Part shown: positions 41,800 through 55,906 of the stretch, in pieces
Position numbering within the stretch: position 1 is the stretch's first letter
Layout of the letters: every line of letters begins with the position of its first letter
Assembly (NCBI GenBank): GCA_009760855.2
Contig: WPIO01000016.1
Span: forward strand, 1,017,001-1,081,000
From: Cristatella mucedo
Lineage: Eukaryota > Bryozoa > Phylactolaemata > Cristatellidae
Length of the DNA: 64,000 bases
Direction of reading: 5' to 3'
Translations under genes and position numbers: made by a program
Notes under the pieces: model-generated
Database searches by the model: none
Seen by the model: the letters and a program-made list of their open reading frames with translations, nothing else
Told to the model about the DNA's origin: nothing

Positions 41800-42345
41800 T
41801 CTCCAACGGGACACGACGCTTGGCAGCTAGACACGAGAGACCAGTCTGACACCGTCATTATCGAACATGCAAAGAGAGGTTGGAGGGACACTAAGCCAAA
41901 CGGCAACTGTGGATCAAAGCCCTGCTTTCGGGCCGTACACTTAAGCAGGTCTGGCCTCCCATTCAAACGCCATGCTTTAAACGTCAGGCCGTACACTTAA
42001 GCAGGTCTGGCCTCCCATTCAAACGGAATACTTCAAACGTCAGCACTGATCTGAAAATGTTATCCTTGTCATTATTTCCACAAGCCCACAGCCCTTCCAC
42101 TCATTTTGATCGGCACTTGGATCTCTGCTGGCATCTCCAATGGAACATGACGCTTGGCAGCTAGACACTAGAGATCTGACTTGTTTGACGTCGTCGGTAT
42201 GTGCAGGTTCAGTTCTGCAGATTTGCAAAGCACGAAAAGAACCAGCCAGGCCGTCAGGCCATATACTTAAGCAGGTCTGGCCTCCAATCAAACGTCATAT
42301 GTCAAACGTCAGCACTGTGGTCTGACATTGTATCCTTGCTGCTTC
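41800..42345. repeat. Imperfect tandem duplication, ~300-bp unit
   Basis: ACGCTTGGCAGCTAGACAC occurs at about 41816 and 42150. CTTAAGCAGGTCTGGCCTCC occurs at about 41941, 41997 and 42266. CCCACAGCCCTTCCACTCAT occurs at about 42086 and 42360. The order is conserved. It lies just upstream of the LRAT exon, in its intron or 5' region. Confidence 0.8.
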
Positions 42346-42675
42346 ACCATTTCTCAGAACCCCACAGCCCTTCCACTCATCTTGATCGGCTTTAGGTGCA
42401 CTACTTATCTACAGCTTCAAAAACAAAAGGCTGCAATCACTCTTGGCCTGAGCAAGCACTTAGGCCACGCCAATGTCAGATTGCATCCATGTCAGGCCAC
42501 AAGCACGGCAGGCTACATTAACTGCCACGGCGTTATAACTTCGGCGTCTCCCAAATTACTCCCACCGGTCGTGAGAAGGGATCTCACCTCGATATAGAAA
42601 ACATCGAACCCGTGGGCTAATTGAGGTAGCTCGGTCTCTTAAATTTAAGAGAAACTGGCAAACGAGTCTTGCCAT

Positions 42676-44975
42676 GTAACGTAATGTATCTAGGTCAGTA
42701 ACTCCACAAAGACTAATTGCGAGTTATACGGGAGAGTTTGCTATAGCACCACAAAAGCTTGAGCGGCTTTCGGTACGCATTCGGTAGCCAACTGACTTCT
42801 TCATCTCACGAAACAGGAAGTGAGAGAAGCATTGCTGAGTCTGGAGGACAGTCGAGGAAGTGACGTAGCATTGAAGTGTAGCAGCTCATTGGGGGATGGA
42901 AAGGATGCACCACAGTCGGCCGCAGAAGAGTATAAGTCGTGATGGAAGAATTGTGAAAGTGAGTTCTATTCTAGGACCTTTAGTGCAAAAGCTACTGTCT
43001 CCAACGCCTGGCCTGTACGCGTAGGAATGGAATAGCTAACGTACTTCGCAGTAAGGCTTAAACTAGTCCAGCAGTTCAGCTAGGTACGAGTGAGCCAAGC
43101 CACGGCGGGCATTGTGGGTCAGTGTAAGAATTTTGCTCTGTATCCGCTGATCGACCGAGACCCATCGCAGCTCCTTCAGCAAAGGAGACACGTGGCTGAA
43201 CTTGTTTTTTACTAGCCTTGCAACCATATTCACGACTAGCTGCAGAGGCACTGCTTTTTTCGGTAGTCCGGCTAAAACGGAATTGCTGAGGTCCAGCCGA
43301 GACAGAACCAGAAAGCTAGGTACATTTCTTGCAAGCCACCATGGAAGACAGCCCATAATCTTTACTTAGAGATCCGATGTGATGGCTAGTTGTAGAGCCA
43401 GTCTTCTTAATTAAGCTTTTTAAACTAAAGTGGTTATAAAAGAAGACCTAAATTCAGAGCAGGCGGTGCCGGCAGCCGAACAACAGCATCACCAATTAGA
43501 AGAGCAAAGCATCCTAGCCCAGCTGAACGCTTGGGAGTTCCTTCCTATGAGGAGCTTACTTTTATTTATTGTATTTATTTATTTAAGGGAATCGGCCGAC
43601 ATCCAGGATCGAATGTCTGTAAGGCAAGCACACAGCTGGGTATCGTCAGCATAGAGGTGATAGAATTTTGGCACCGAATCCCTTTTCCTAGAGGCTCGAT
43701 TTAAATGGAGAACAGCAAAGGTCCGACAATAGGCTCATGTGAAACTTCGCTAGTTACTTAAAAAACATACAATTCATTTGTGCAGCACCCTCTGAGAACT
43801 GGATCTCAATTAATCCGTTTTGCGTATGCCACAGGGCTCGAACCCACGACCTCGGCCAGACCTTGGACGGGGCGAGCACCTTTAACCGCTGGGTCAAACC
43901 AGCATGGCACTTTTCTGATGGATGTGACTTGACCACAAAACTACACGGATTGACCGCGACTACACAAGTATGATTTGAACCATGCCAGTGCTTCGTCTGC
44001 CAGGCCGATCGTTGTTCTCAATTGTCCAAGTCAGATATCGTGATCAATAATGTTGAACGAAGTTGAGAGATCAAGCAAGGCCAGGGCCAGTAGCAGTACC
44101 ACTGCTTCCTCATTGCTGCTGCTTAGGATGCCGCTGGTTGGTACACGGGAGCAGAAAAAGCTTATATCAGACTGAGAGGTTCCAGCAAACTATGGTCCGC
44201 CCAGTCTCCCTTCCGTTTTTGTCCTAGATACTCAAGTTTTTCTCAAAAGCAGCTTATAAAACATTATAAAAATGAATGATCAGAAGAAGTTCAGTATGTA
44301 TGACAGGTCGAATGACGGCCGATTCGAAGGACTTTGGAATAACCCCATTATCCATTGAAGCATTGAAAAACCTGAGTTGTGACAGGACTAGGTTTGTCTG
44401 CCAATGAAGACCAGTGAGGGGAGGGTACATAATCTTCAGGAGACGACCTCTTTCTACCAGACTTTATTAAGGCAGCTACTTCGTTTACAGGAACTTTGGA
44501 AAAATTCTTAGGAAAGGTCGAAGGCTGGGACTCAACACTAGCTTTAGCTGGAGGTGGCTCTGTGGAGGCATGAATGTGTGCAAACTTTTCAAGGAAGACT
44601 GAAAACGTATCGGCCGAACGCTAATAACCGGGGATTGTCGCCTCTCAAGTTGCTTATAACGGCATTTCTAAGCTTCCGGGTGTATACATGGATGACCTCT
44701 ATGGAACTTGCTAGATCATCGTCGATCAGACTTCTTGTGGGGGCGTTCAAGCCTGCACTCTTCACAGCACGGCAGATCAAGAAGACCATAGTCGAAAATG
44801 GATTGTTTTAAATTCCCAGCATCAATGCTTTGAAGTTGCATCGCTGGACAAACTCGATATCACACGGCACATACCACGGAACATGAAGAGTAGACAAAGA
44901 GATTGAGCTATGATCCGAGAGAGTAAGCGGGCACATAAGGTCAGTGGAGCTGCCATCCTTTGTGATCACAAGACA
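42676..44975 (-). mobile_element. LINE-A, old copy split by SINE2
   Basis: From the (TGTAA)-like tail through 3' UTR, RT tail (CAGCAGTTCAGCTAGG near 43070), palm, fingers and part of the endonuclease (ATCACAAGA near 44970). Many indels; no frame exceeds about 100 codons. A SINE2 sits at 43757-43905 between two LINE-A halves. Confidence 0.88.
43757..43905 (-). mobile_element. SINE2 inserted in LINE-A
   Basis: GTGCAGCACCCTCTGAGAAC (tail), GGGCTCGAACCCACGACC (box-B complement) and CACCTTTAACCGCTGGGTC (head complement). LINE-A resumes after it. Confidence 0.85.
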
Positions 44976-45216
44976 CTATACAAATGAATAAAATTAATTT
45001 ATATATTTATGCTAATCTTTTTGTAATGCCTGGTCACACTTTGGCAAAATGTATCACTGTCCTAGACAGGATTGCTATAGACAGCCATTACAAAACAAAG
45101 GACATGAATGTTGCTGGGATTTACATTCGTTAGAAATGGCTGACCAAAGCTGTCGTTCACTGTCTGTCTTTGGGTCTGAGCTACAAAATGCTAATCTCAC
45201 ATCACACCCACAGGTA

Positions 45217-45257
45217 GCTACTTCTTAGTCTCTTGTAAGAAGTGTGTATCTCTCTCT
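45217..45257 (+). repeat. Left 41-bp direct repeat flanking LINE-A
   Basis: GCTACTTCTTAGTCTCTTG then TAAGAAGTGTGTATCTCTC; matches 48510-48550 with two differences. Confidence 0.92.
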
Positions 45258-45267
45258 ACATACGTCT

Positions 45268-48509
<3,242 letters not shown>

Positions 48510-48550
48510 GCTACTTCTTAGTCTCTTGCAGGAAGTGTGTATCTCTCTCT
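48510..48550 (+). repeat. Right 41-bp direct repeat flanking LINE-A
   Basis: GCTACTTCTTAGTCTCTTGC then AGGAAGTGTGTATCTCTC; partner of 45217-45257. Confidence 0.92.
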
Positions 48551-48557
48551 GTCTCTC

Positions 48558-48863
<306 letters not shown>

Positions 48864-49224
48864 ATTTATCTCTCTCTCTCTCCTCTCTGCATCTCGCTGT
48901 GCTTGCCCTATGTAACACAAATGCTAGTTCTCCTGACCTGCTGAGTATCATGCAGGACGGAAAGGAAAGACCTCACGTACTGTGGAGCTGCTGCATGCCC
49001 GGGTAATCTATGATAACGGGCCAGCCAATCAGATGCTGACCGATTGCTTCTTTTTGCTGCAATGTTGCCTGCTAGCTAGCATACTGGGCACGCACAGTGG
49101 CTGCTTAATTGCATACTGGGCATAATTGCATACTGGGCATAATTGCATATTGGGCACGCACAGTGGCTGCTTAGTCTCCTTGGCAGTCAGCTTGTCAGGC
49201 CCCTCGTCGACAGTGTCTAACAGT

Positions 49225-49540
49225 AGCAACATCGTCCCACTTCTGCCTGAGCTGCACAGGCTCCCTATCAAGCATGGAATCGATTTAAAGATCGCGTGAA
49301 ATTGTCTTTGTTGTTCAAGCATGCTTTTCGTACAGATATATGGATGATCCAGTGCATGTTACTAGCCATAGGTCATACCTACCAGTGGTCATGAGTCTCT
49401 GGAGTGTCAGTCCATGTTTGGTTTAGCACGCAGGTCTAACCACAAAATATATCGTACATAATACTAGCCCTTGGCTACTGATTCTCTTGCATTCAGTTGT
49501 AAAGCTCATGGATTGAGATTGATAATACTAATAACAATGT
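49225..49540 (+). mobile_element. LINE-C 3' end
   Basis: RT-tail remnant (CTGCCTGAGCTGCACAGGCT, reading LPELHRLPIKHGIDLK) and a 3' UTR shared with 57.8-58.3 kb (GCCATAGGT..., GGTCATGAGT, TTGGTTTAGCA). The end is decayed (TTGTAAAGCTCATGGATTGAG). Confidence 0.75.
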
Positions 49541-49753
49541 TTATATAATATCGCAAGAAAATCAAATCTCGTTGAAGATACGTTACATATGGTAGCTTTT
49601 GTTGTTTTAAAAATCAGTCATAAATAGTAATAACACGTCATCTACATTAACCCATCAGAGAACCTACCCGACATAGCAGCCATAATAATCGGACTGCAGG
49701 CTGTGGTAATTCCTCAATTGCATGCTTACCGACCGCAAGTATGGGACACTCAC

Positions 49754-49990
49754 CGCAAGTATGTCCTGCATGCTGCACCCCTTTGGAACAGCCACAGCAG
49801 GATCCGAGCTCGACTGGACAAATCTGCTGCATTTCTCGACAACACAGTCTGCGGCTGAATGTAGCAGTGCGACAGAGTCACCCAGCACATGCTTGCGACG
49901 GTGCACGGTAGGTGCAACAGTGGCAGGCTTTAGCTGCTGCTTCTGCTGCTCCTGCTTGAGGTGCTGCTGCTGCTGCTGCTGCTTTTGCCT
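49754..49990 (-). CDS. Exon-like segment with Gln-rich start, unknown protein
   Basis: An open minus-strand stretch ends at a strong donor (TTGCG|GTGAGT, GT at 49753-49752). A likely acceptor is CCTGCTGCCAG near 49992. It begins with a short poly-Gln (KQQQQQHLKQEQQKQQ) and continues HRRKHVLGDSVALLHSAADC, VVEKCSRFVQSSSDPAVAV and PKGCSMQDILA, with normal composition. A second donor-like site (GTCGGTAAGC) lies 20 bp on, in a small duplication of CATACTTGCGGT. Neighbouring minus-strand exon-like segments lie at 50374-50466 and 51510-51710; phases do not all join directly, so exons are missing or not all belong together. Family not recognised. Confidence 0.45.
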
Positions 49991-50050
49991 GGCAGCAGGA
50001 GATTTTTTGAAGTATGAGCACCTGCAGGTGACAACCAGCCATCATAGCCA

Positions 50051-50052
50051 GC

Positions 50053-50131
<79 letters not shown>
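50051..50131. repeat. (TACATA)n(TA)n microsatellite
   Basis: Four TACATA units then pure TA, within the putative intron of the minus-strand gene. Confidence 0.95.
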
Positions 50132-50134
<3 letters not shown>

Positions 50135-50373
50135 TTAGTAGCATCTGCCAGCTCGGCCTGCCCATGCAAGATTAATTCGCACGAGGTTGAGTCGACTAAA
50201 ATGAGCTTCGCGGCAACCTGCACACGCTGGCATCAGCTTTACGTTTGTTCGTAAACGAAGGCCTGTTCCACATTGAAGTCATCGAAATCTCCAGAAGCAT
50301 AAACTAAGCCATGTGTGATGCACGTTAAGAAAATAGCATCAGCTGCTGCATCAGACATACTTACGTGACACTT

Positions 50374-50466
50374 AAGCATTTCGATGGACATCAAAGCTCT
50401 AAAAAGAAGTCCTAGTCTGCGTTGCCCTCGGGAGCTCAAACCAGGACCACGGGAAACCTGCATCAA
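50374..50466 (-). CDS. Exon-like segment, unknown protein
   Basis: Open minus-strand frame ending at a consensus donor (TGTCAC|GTAAGT, GT at 50373-50372). The peptide reads VSRGPGLSSRGQRRLGLLF then RALMSIEMLKCH. The acceptor (GATTGATGCAG at 50467) lacks a pyrimidine tract, so the start is uncertain. If the donor is skipped the frame continues to 50239 (SDAAADAIFLTCITHG...), which also looks protein-like. It lies antisense to, and just beside, the plus-strand exon at 50501-50664. Confidence 0.4.
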
Positions 50467-50500
50467 TCACCTACGCACTTCTTTCGATCTGCTATCTCAG

Positions 50501-50664
50501 CCGTGAACCTACTTGACAGACTCGTCTGTCTGAACTCTCTACCTGATTACACCTACGACTTCCTAACAGAAAGAATTGCTGCCAAACAGAGGGCTGCCAG
50601 GGGACTGGCAATGTGCAGAAGAAGAATAGCTAGACGAAAAACTGCCACAGGTTGCTGCCCTTAA
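50501..50664 (+). CDS. Putative terminal exon, unknown basic protein
   Basis: Acceptor TTCGATCTGCTATCTCAG at 50483-50500, then a frame of about 54 codons to TAA at 50664. AATAAA at 50773-50778 is about 110 bp after the stop. The peptide includes LLDRLVCLNSLPDYTYDFL and a basic helix RIAAKQRAARGLAMCRRRIA. No domain was recognised. Upstream plus-strand exons were not found, and opposite-strand exon-like segments lie on both sides. Confidence 0.4.
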
Positions 50665-50772
50665 ACGCAATGCATGCCGGGAGCTGCCTCCTCATTTCAC
50701 CACTGAGTAAGTAGAATGAACAAGAAGCCAATCAACGTCGACCGTTTCAGCTCTGCTGCCGAGTTCGTGTCA

Positions 50773-50778
50773 AATAAA
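50773..50778 (+). other. Poly(A) signal AATAAA
   Basis: GTCAAATAAACGC, downstream of the stop codon at 50664. Confidence 0.45.
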
Positions 50779-50799
50779 CGCTACAGCTGTGCATTATAA

Positions 50800-50990
50800 T
50801 AATAGTAATCATACATTTGTATAGCACCTTCAGAACTCAAATCTTGTTCTAGGCACTTTACACATGCTGTAAAGTAAGCATAATATGAATAGTTAGTGGT
50901 AACATGCACTATGTCCACAAGCATGACTGCTATCTGCAGGGCTTGAACCAACGACCAGGATGGTGAAGAGTGAGCACCTTAAATCTGGCT
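50800..50990 (-). mobile_element. SINE2-like element, longer variant
   Basis: The LINE-like tail (TATAGCACCTTCAGAACTC...CTAGGCACTTTACACATG) and a B-box complement (GGGCTTGAACCAACGACC) are separated by about 70 bp. That spacer resembles LINE-B 3' UTR (TAGTGGTAACATGCACTATG). The head is decayed. Confidence 0.6.
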
Positions 50991-51392
50991 GCTAAAATCC
51001 ACTTGCCTGGAAAGATGATGTACATAGCGTTCGGCCACACTGCCGAACAAAACAACACCATATAGCCACAAAATAAACAGAATCTAAATGTTAGTTTCAA
51101 CAAAAAAACATCGGGCAAAGACTACAGCCAGACGGCATCGCGCCACCGCAGCTCGGCAGGCTGTCATGCCAACTGCCTGTGCTCACTTCATTCGATAGCT
51201 TCCGTAGCCGGATTGCAAGTGAATTTCTTTGGGCAAGCCTAATCAGGAGGGAGCAACAACATGTAGCCTGTCGTGACCAACGGCAAAGACTAACAGCAGA
51301 AAAGTTGGGCAGACTAACACGACTAACATTGCCGAGCAAACTGCAACCAAGCCAGAAAACCAACCACCCCCACCCACACCATCCCTACCCAC

Positions 51393-51462
51393 CGCCCACA
51401 GAGGCCGCGCTGCACGATCAGCCTGCACGCCCACAGAGGCCGCGCTGCACGATCAGCCTGCA
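51393..51462. repeat. Perfect 35-bp tandem duplication
   Basis: CGCCCACAGAGGCCGCGCTG plus CACGATCAGCCTGCA occurs twice back to back. Confidence 0.95.
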
Positions 51463-51509
51463 CATCAACACCGCATGCACACATGAAGGCAGGTTACTAA
51501 ATGACTCAC

Positions 51510-51710
51510 CTCAGCCTCCAGAGCCAAGAGACGAGCTTGCCAAGCAGCAGCAGTGCAAACAGGTTGAGCACATTGTTCAGGATCTCCTCCAGTGCTGCAC
51601 TGTGGCTCACGGGCCCTGCAACGGACGATGACAAGCCGATGCTGCTGAGCTGGCACGACATCATTAGGCTTGGAGAAATGTACTGTATGCTGAGCAATGC
51701 GTCAGACGAT
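51510..51710 (-). CDS. Internal exon, membrane-protein-like
   Basis: A 201-bp exon lies between a strong acceptor (CTGCCACTTTTTATTCAG, AG at 51712-51711) and a strong donor (CTGAG|GTGAGT, GT at 51509-51508). The peptide starts SSDALLSIQYISPSL, continues GLSSSVAGPVSHSAALEEI, and ends with a hydrophobic helix NVLNLFALLLLGKLVSWLW. It is probably one transmembrane segment with flanking basic residues. Upstream on the minus strand (51960-51800) a short poly-Gln-containing frame (VGRFYQQRQQQQ) may be the preceding exon. I do not recognise the family. Splice sites on both sides make this the best supported exon of the 49.7-51.9 kb cluster. Confidence 0.55.
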
Positions 51711-51952
51711 CTGAATAAAAAGTGGCAGCGGATGCAAATGTAGCACACCCAGCCATCGAGCAGGAAGCCGGGCGTATATGACAAGAGAGCATTGCATTAG
51801 CGGCTGGCTACACGTGCGGCTACTGACACGTGCACATCGCAGCAGCTGCTGCTGCTGCTGCTGCTGACGCTGCTGATAGAAGCGACCCACTCGGGCACCC
51901 CACACCGAAAGCCGGCTGGCTACACTACACATGCATGCCTCCTGTGTGGCTT

Positions 51953-52106
51953 GCACACTAGGTGATGCGGCTGCTTTTCACGACCTCGGTGTCCCGAGGT
52001 CGTCGGTTCGAATCCTGTGGTGAGCGATCCTTTATTGCAGCTTCAAGCTGTTGTGATATCCGTAAACACTCTTCTGTCACGATACAAAAGAGGCCGATAA
52101 AATTAC
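51953..52106 (+). mobile_element. SINE1
   Basis: CACTAGGTGATGCGGCTGC, CGTCGGTTCGAATCCTGTGG (box B), the body TTCAAGCTGTTGTGATATCC and the end AGAGGCCGATAAAATT. Confidence 0.85.
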
Positions 52107-52484
52107 CTAGTATTCTCTTTAACCTCCTCGCCCCCAGGCTCCAGTCGACCGCCCCCACGAAAGCTCCGGTATTCCATCTATATTTAGCACTTGACAGGAG
52201 GTGGCGATTTACATGCTTTTGATAGCATTTCGAAGCTGTCTGCACCAGATGAACCGGCCAAGCCACCTTTTTAGCCTGATGCATCAGACAAATGGCAGCC
52301 TATCTCTTTATAAAACCACCAGGAAGCTGGGCACAACGACGATGCACACCCTCCCCCTCCCCACGAGGCAAGCATCTGGAGCTGCACTCCGAGCCACAGC
52401 TAAACTCCTACCTGAAAGACCCTTAGTCCTCCCTCCTCCCCTCTGAAGCAGTGTTACAAGGCTTTCGGGAGTGCTTAAAGTAGT
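52107..52484. other. Spacer
   Basis: No supported gene; CT/CCCTCCCC-rich near 52350-52440. Confidence 0.35.
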
Positions 52485-53850
52485 AGTGTAGTGTAACGTA
52501 TCTCCATCTGTAACTCCAGTAAGCCACAGAGACTATGTGGGTGTTACGCAAGAGAGTTTTGTATAGCGCTCTCACAGCCTAAGCGGCTTTCGGTACGCAT
52601 TCGGTTGCCAACAGACTTCGTCTCACGAAACAAAGAGAAAATGGGAAGCTTAGCAGAGTCAGGAGAGCAGTTGAGGTAGTGAGTAGCATGGAAGTAGCAG
52701 CCCAGGACCGCTGAAAACGATGAGGCATAGTCGGCAGTAGGAGAGTAGTTGACGTTTCGTAAGAATTGTGGAAGCGAGTTCCACAGTCTAGGACCTGCAG
52801 AGCTAAAGCTTCTGTTGCCAACGGTCTCTAGAGGAATGGAACAGCTAATTTATTTTCCATATTTACAGGACCTGAGGGCGTGCAGAGGCTGAAACTGGTG
52901 CAGCAGTTCAACTGTAGGGGCTCGTGGGCGTGCGATGGCTTCGCGACAGAAGCCCCCACAAGCGAGTCGTTGCGTGATCGACGACGGCTGTATTATATGA
53001 TCTAGCGGCCGTCGTGCATGCTGCTCCGGAGCACGTGGTGTTAAGAGAGAGAAGAGAGTGGATAGCGTGCGTACAGGCCGACGCACAGGCAGAAAGTGAA
53101 TTGCGCAGCAAGGAGTTGGCAACCAGCTTGCCCGCAGGGCAGACGGAACATGGCAGACGGAACATGGCGGGGGGGGGGGGGGGGGGGGGGAGGGGGGCTG
53201 AACCACGTGACGGCGATTACATGCCCACACAACTAGGTACAAAGGAGCCAAGCCGTGGCGGGCCTTGTGGGTCAGCGTAAGAACTTCGCTCTGTATCCTT
53301 CGATCAACCGGCATCCATCCTAGCTCTTTTAGCAAAGGAGGCACGTGGTCAAACCTCTGTGACTTGAAGACTAGCCTCGCAGCCATATTCGTAGCCTGCC
53401 ACAGTGGCCTAGTTGCTTTCTTTGGCAGCCCGGCCCAAAGGAAATTACAATAATCAAGCCGAGACAGAACTAAGGAGCTAGTTAAATTTATTGCAAGCCA
53501 CTGTGGAAGACTACTCCTTATCTTAGATAGGGATCGGACGTGATGGCTAGCTGTAGAAGCAGTCTTCTGAATGAAGCTTTTAAAATTTAGGCAGCTGTCG
53601 AAAACGAAACCTCAATTTCGAGCACTTGGTGATGGTCGCGAAACAGCATCACCTATTAGAAGAGCAAAGCCTTTTAATCCAGCCATATGCTTAGGGTGTC
53701 CTATGTTCGGTTATATCGTCATTTAGTTTCAAGAAATGTTCCGACATCCAGGATCGAACGTCGGCAAGGCAAGCAGTCAGTTTATCAGTTGCTGCAGCAG
53801 ATTCCGACGGTTTGAATGATAAATACAGTTAAGTATCGTCAGCAAGTGCA
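52485..53850 (-). mobile_element. LINE-A 3' half, split by a solo LTR
   Basis: Tail at 52485 (TGTAACGTATCTCC), 3' UTR, C-terminal coding, then a 317-bp LTR-like insert (52913-53229). LINE-A continues from CTAGGTACAAAGGAGCC through palm-region coding to about 53850. Confidence 0.92.
52913..53229. mobile_element. Solo LTR candidate in LINE-A
   Basis: The insert starts TGTAGGGGCTCG and ends CATGCCCACA (TG...CA with short inverted ends TGTRGGG/CCCACA). It is flanked by CAAC at 52909-52912 and 53230-53233. The LINE-A copies elsewhere read CAGTTCAGCTAGG without interruption, so the insert borders are precise. It includes a G24-class homopolymer with one A (53167-53198). No gag/pol is present. Confidence 0.75.
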
Positions 53851-54698
53851 TTAGCTACTACGGATCACTTCCAAGGGGGCCAAGACCTACAAGGCCTACA
53901 AGCCTGAGGACGCAGGAGACATGCCCTGCTGGCTAGCTTGTACCACTCGGTGTGGGCTTGTTGCCACTCTGTAAGCACTGAGCCAGCACTAAGGACAGCC
54001 GTCGTACCAGCCGGACTCACCATAGTTGTATTGCAGTAGTGCGTTAGTTGAAGTTAAAGTGCCGAAAGGACAGGCAAAGTGCCGAGCAAGTGATTGAAAA
54101 GACACACGAGTGGGCGTGGCAGCCCAAGTGGCCGACAATATGCACAGATATACGCTGAGCCAGAGTTGCACACGGAGTCGCTAAACATCAATAATATTGT
54201 TGTAATATTAACAACAATATTGGCACGAAGTCACTAAACCAAAGTTGCACACGGAGCACTACTGTATATTGGCTCAGTGTAACTGTGCCATGGGCCAGGC
54301 AATTACTGAATTGAGGATCTGCCTTGCCACCTCTGCAACGACTAGCAGACAGCATTGCCAGCAGGCTTGTCACAGCAGATTCGTCTTCTTAAGATGGCCT
54401 GTAGCCAAGACCACACAGGCAGCTCCGCCCCCTGACCTAGTTGGTACAGCAACGCAAGCCGTGGGACACATTGCCAAGAAACCCTTGAGGCTTTGGCAGC
54501 ATCGCACTACAGTGGGGCTACCGGGACTCACCGGATTAACAACTCCTTCCTGCTCGCCGGGTGCTCAGGGCGCCAGGGCCGGACGCTGGCTGGCTAGCAT
54601 TATATAGGTAGGGATACACAGGCCACATAACACTGGCCACACATCCAGGCTATGGCAGCCCGGCCCACTTGATCTGGGCAAACAAGCTCTAGCCGACC

Positions 54699-54733
<35 letters not shown>

Positions 54734-55206
54734 CAAGGTCATAACATGCAATGTCACACTAGCCGATATCCTATTGTCAAGGGCGCTGCTCTCAGAATAC
54801 AGGCAGTGGCAAGCAGACAACAGCAGGCTCAGCAGTGCTGCCCACGAGGCAGCCGATGCTACTACTGCTGCCACCCACGTCCAGCCAGCAGTGATCTGTC
54901 GTGCAAACGAGACCAGCTGCGAACCAGCACTGTGCACTGTCTACCGTCAGCGAACCTGACCCGCGCGTTCCAGCTGAAGGGCTGAAAGGTGAAGGGCTAA
55001 AACGGCACAAGATCGGCCCATACAGAGACCAGCATCAGTTCATCCTGCCAGAAGGGCAGTTCGCTCCCACTCCTCCACCAGCTAGCCGCACAGGAACGTT
55101 AACAACATCTGGAAAGAAGCAGCTGGCTGCACATATTATTTTGTGCAAGAGCACGGTACTTACATTAGTGTCGTGCTTCCTGTACACACAGCATGCGCGC
55201 GGTGCA
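53851..55206. other. Unannotated stretch
   Basis: (CAG)n at 54700-54732; an inverted repeat AATATTGTTGTAATATTAAC near 54192-54222. Plus-strand frame 54774-54959 (LLSEYRQWQADNSRLSSAAH) is protein-like but lacks a good donor. Confidence 0.35.
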
Positions 55207-55277
55207 CCCAGAAAGAGATTCGAGTTCTCTTGAGGGCACTATACAAATATATTATTATTAATAGTAGTAGTAGTAGT
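55207..55277 (+). mobile_element. LINE-C/SINE2-type tail
   Basis: AGAAAGAGATTCGAGTTCTC, TTGAGGGCACTATACAAATA, then ATT/AGT repeats. Confidence 0.65.
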
Positions 55278-55624
55278 CCAGCCGGATGCAGATGCTTTGG
55301 AGAGGCAGCTCCCCACTTCCCATATCTCTCCGGCGAATAAAACCAAAACCGCGAAACCAGCCTTCCATCTGGGCAAACCTGCGCTACCAACCACACACAA
55401 ATCAAGTACACAATACGAAGCATTCATTCATTTCGAATTACGTGGAAATCGATGAGAGGCTGCATTTGCGCATCATATACAGAGATGAATTTAATGTCCG
55501 ACCACCGATGATCGAGAGGAGAGGAGAGGGGAGGGGAGGGAGTAGGATGCTGAGCCGCTACCGAGCTCCCGGCTTCTGGTGCACTTCAGCTCGCTAGGCA
55601 CAGACGGCCTCTTTGCATCGTTTG
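55278..55624. other. Spacer
   Basis: GAGAGGAGAGGGGAGGGGAGG purine-rich run near 55515; no gene supported. Confidence 0.35.
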
Positions 55625-55906
55625 CCCCACAACGACATCTATTCTCATGCTGCCGACTATTACACATTCTTTTCAGCCCACCTGAGCTGCTACATTCATG
55701 CTACTCACTCCCTCGACTGCCCTCTGGCCTCTAGCTATGCCTCTCTCATTTGCTCTTTGTTGGGTGAGATGAAGTCTTTTGGCTACCGTATGCAAACCAA
55801 AAGCCGGTCAGGCTTTGAGGGCACTATAGAAAACTTCCTTGCTCAACACCCGCTTAGTAGTTGAGCTACTTGTCAGAGTTCCGGAAGGAGATACATTGCA
55901 TTACAT
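55625..55906 (+). mobile_element. LINE-A 3' fragment
   Basis: CACAACGACATCTATTCTC to GGAGATACATTGCATTACAT; diverged C-terminus and 3' UTR. Confidence 0.85.

Noticed and set aside
50239-50373. Caspase-like reading (LTCITHG) of the extension past the 50374 donor
   Set aside because: Only the short THG context matches; no QACxG-type catalytic segment or p10 region is nearby.
54774-54959. Plus-strand frame beginning near LLSEYRQWQADNSRL
   Set aside because: Composition is plausible but there is no convincing donor, start or neighbouring exon.
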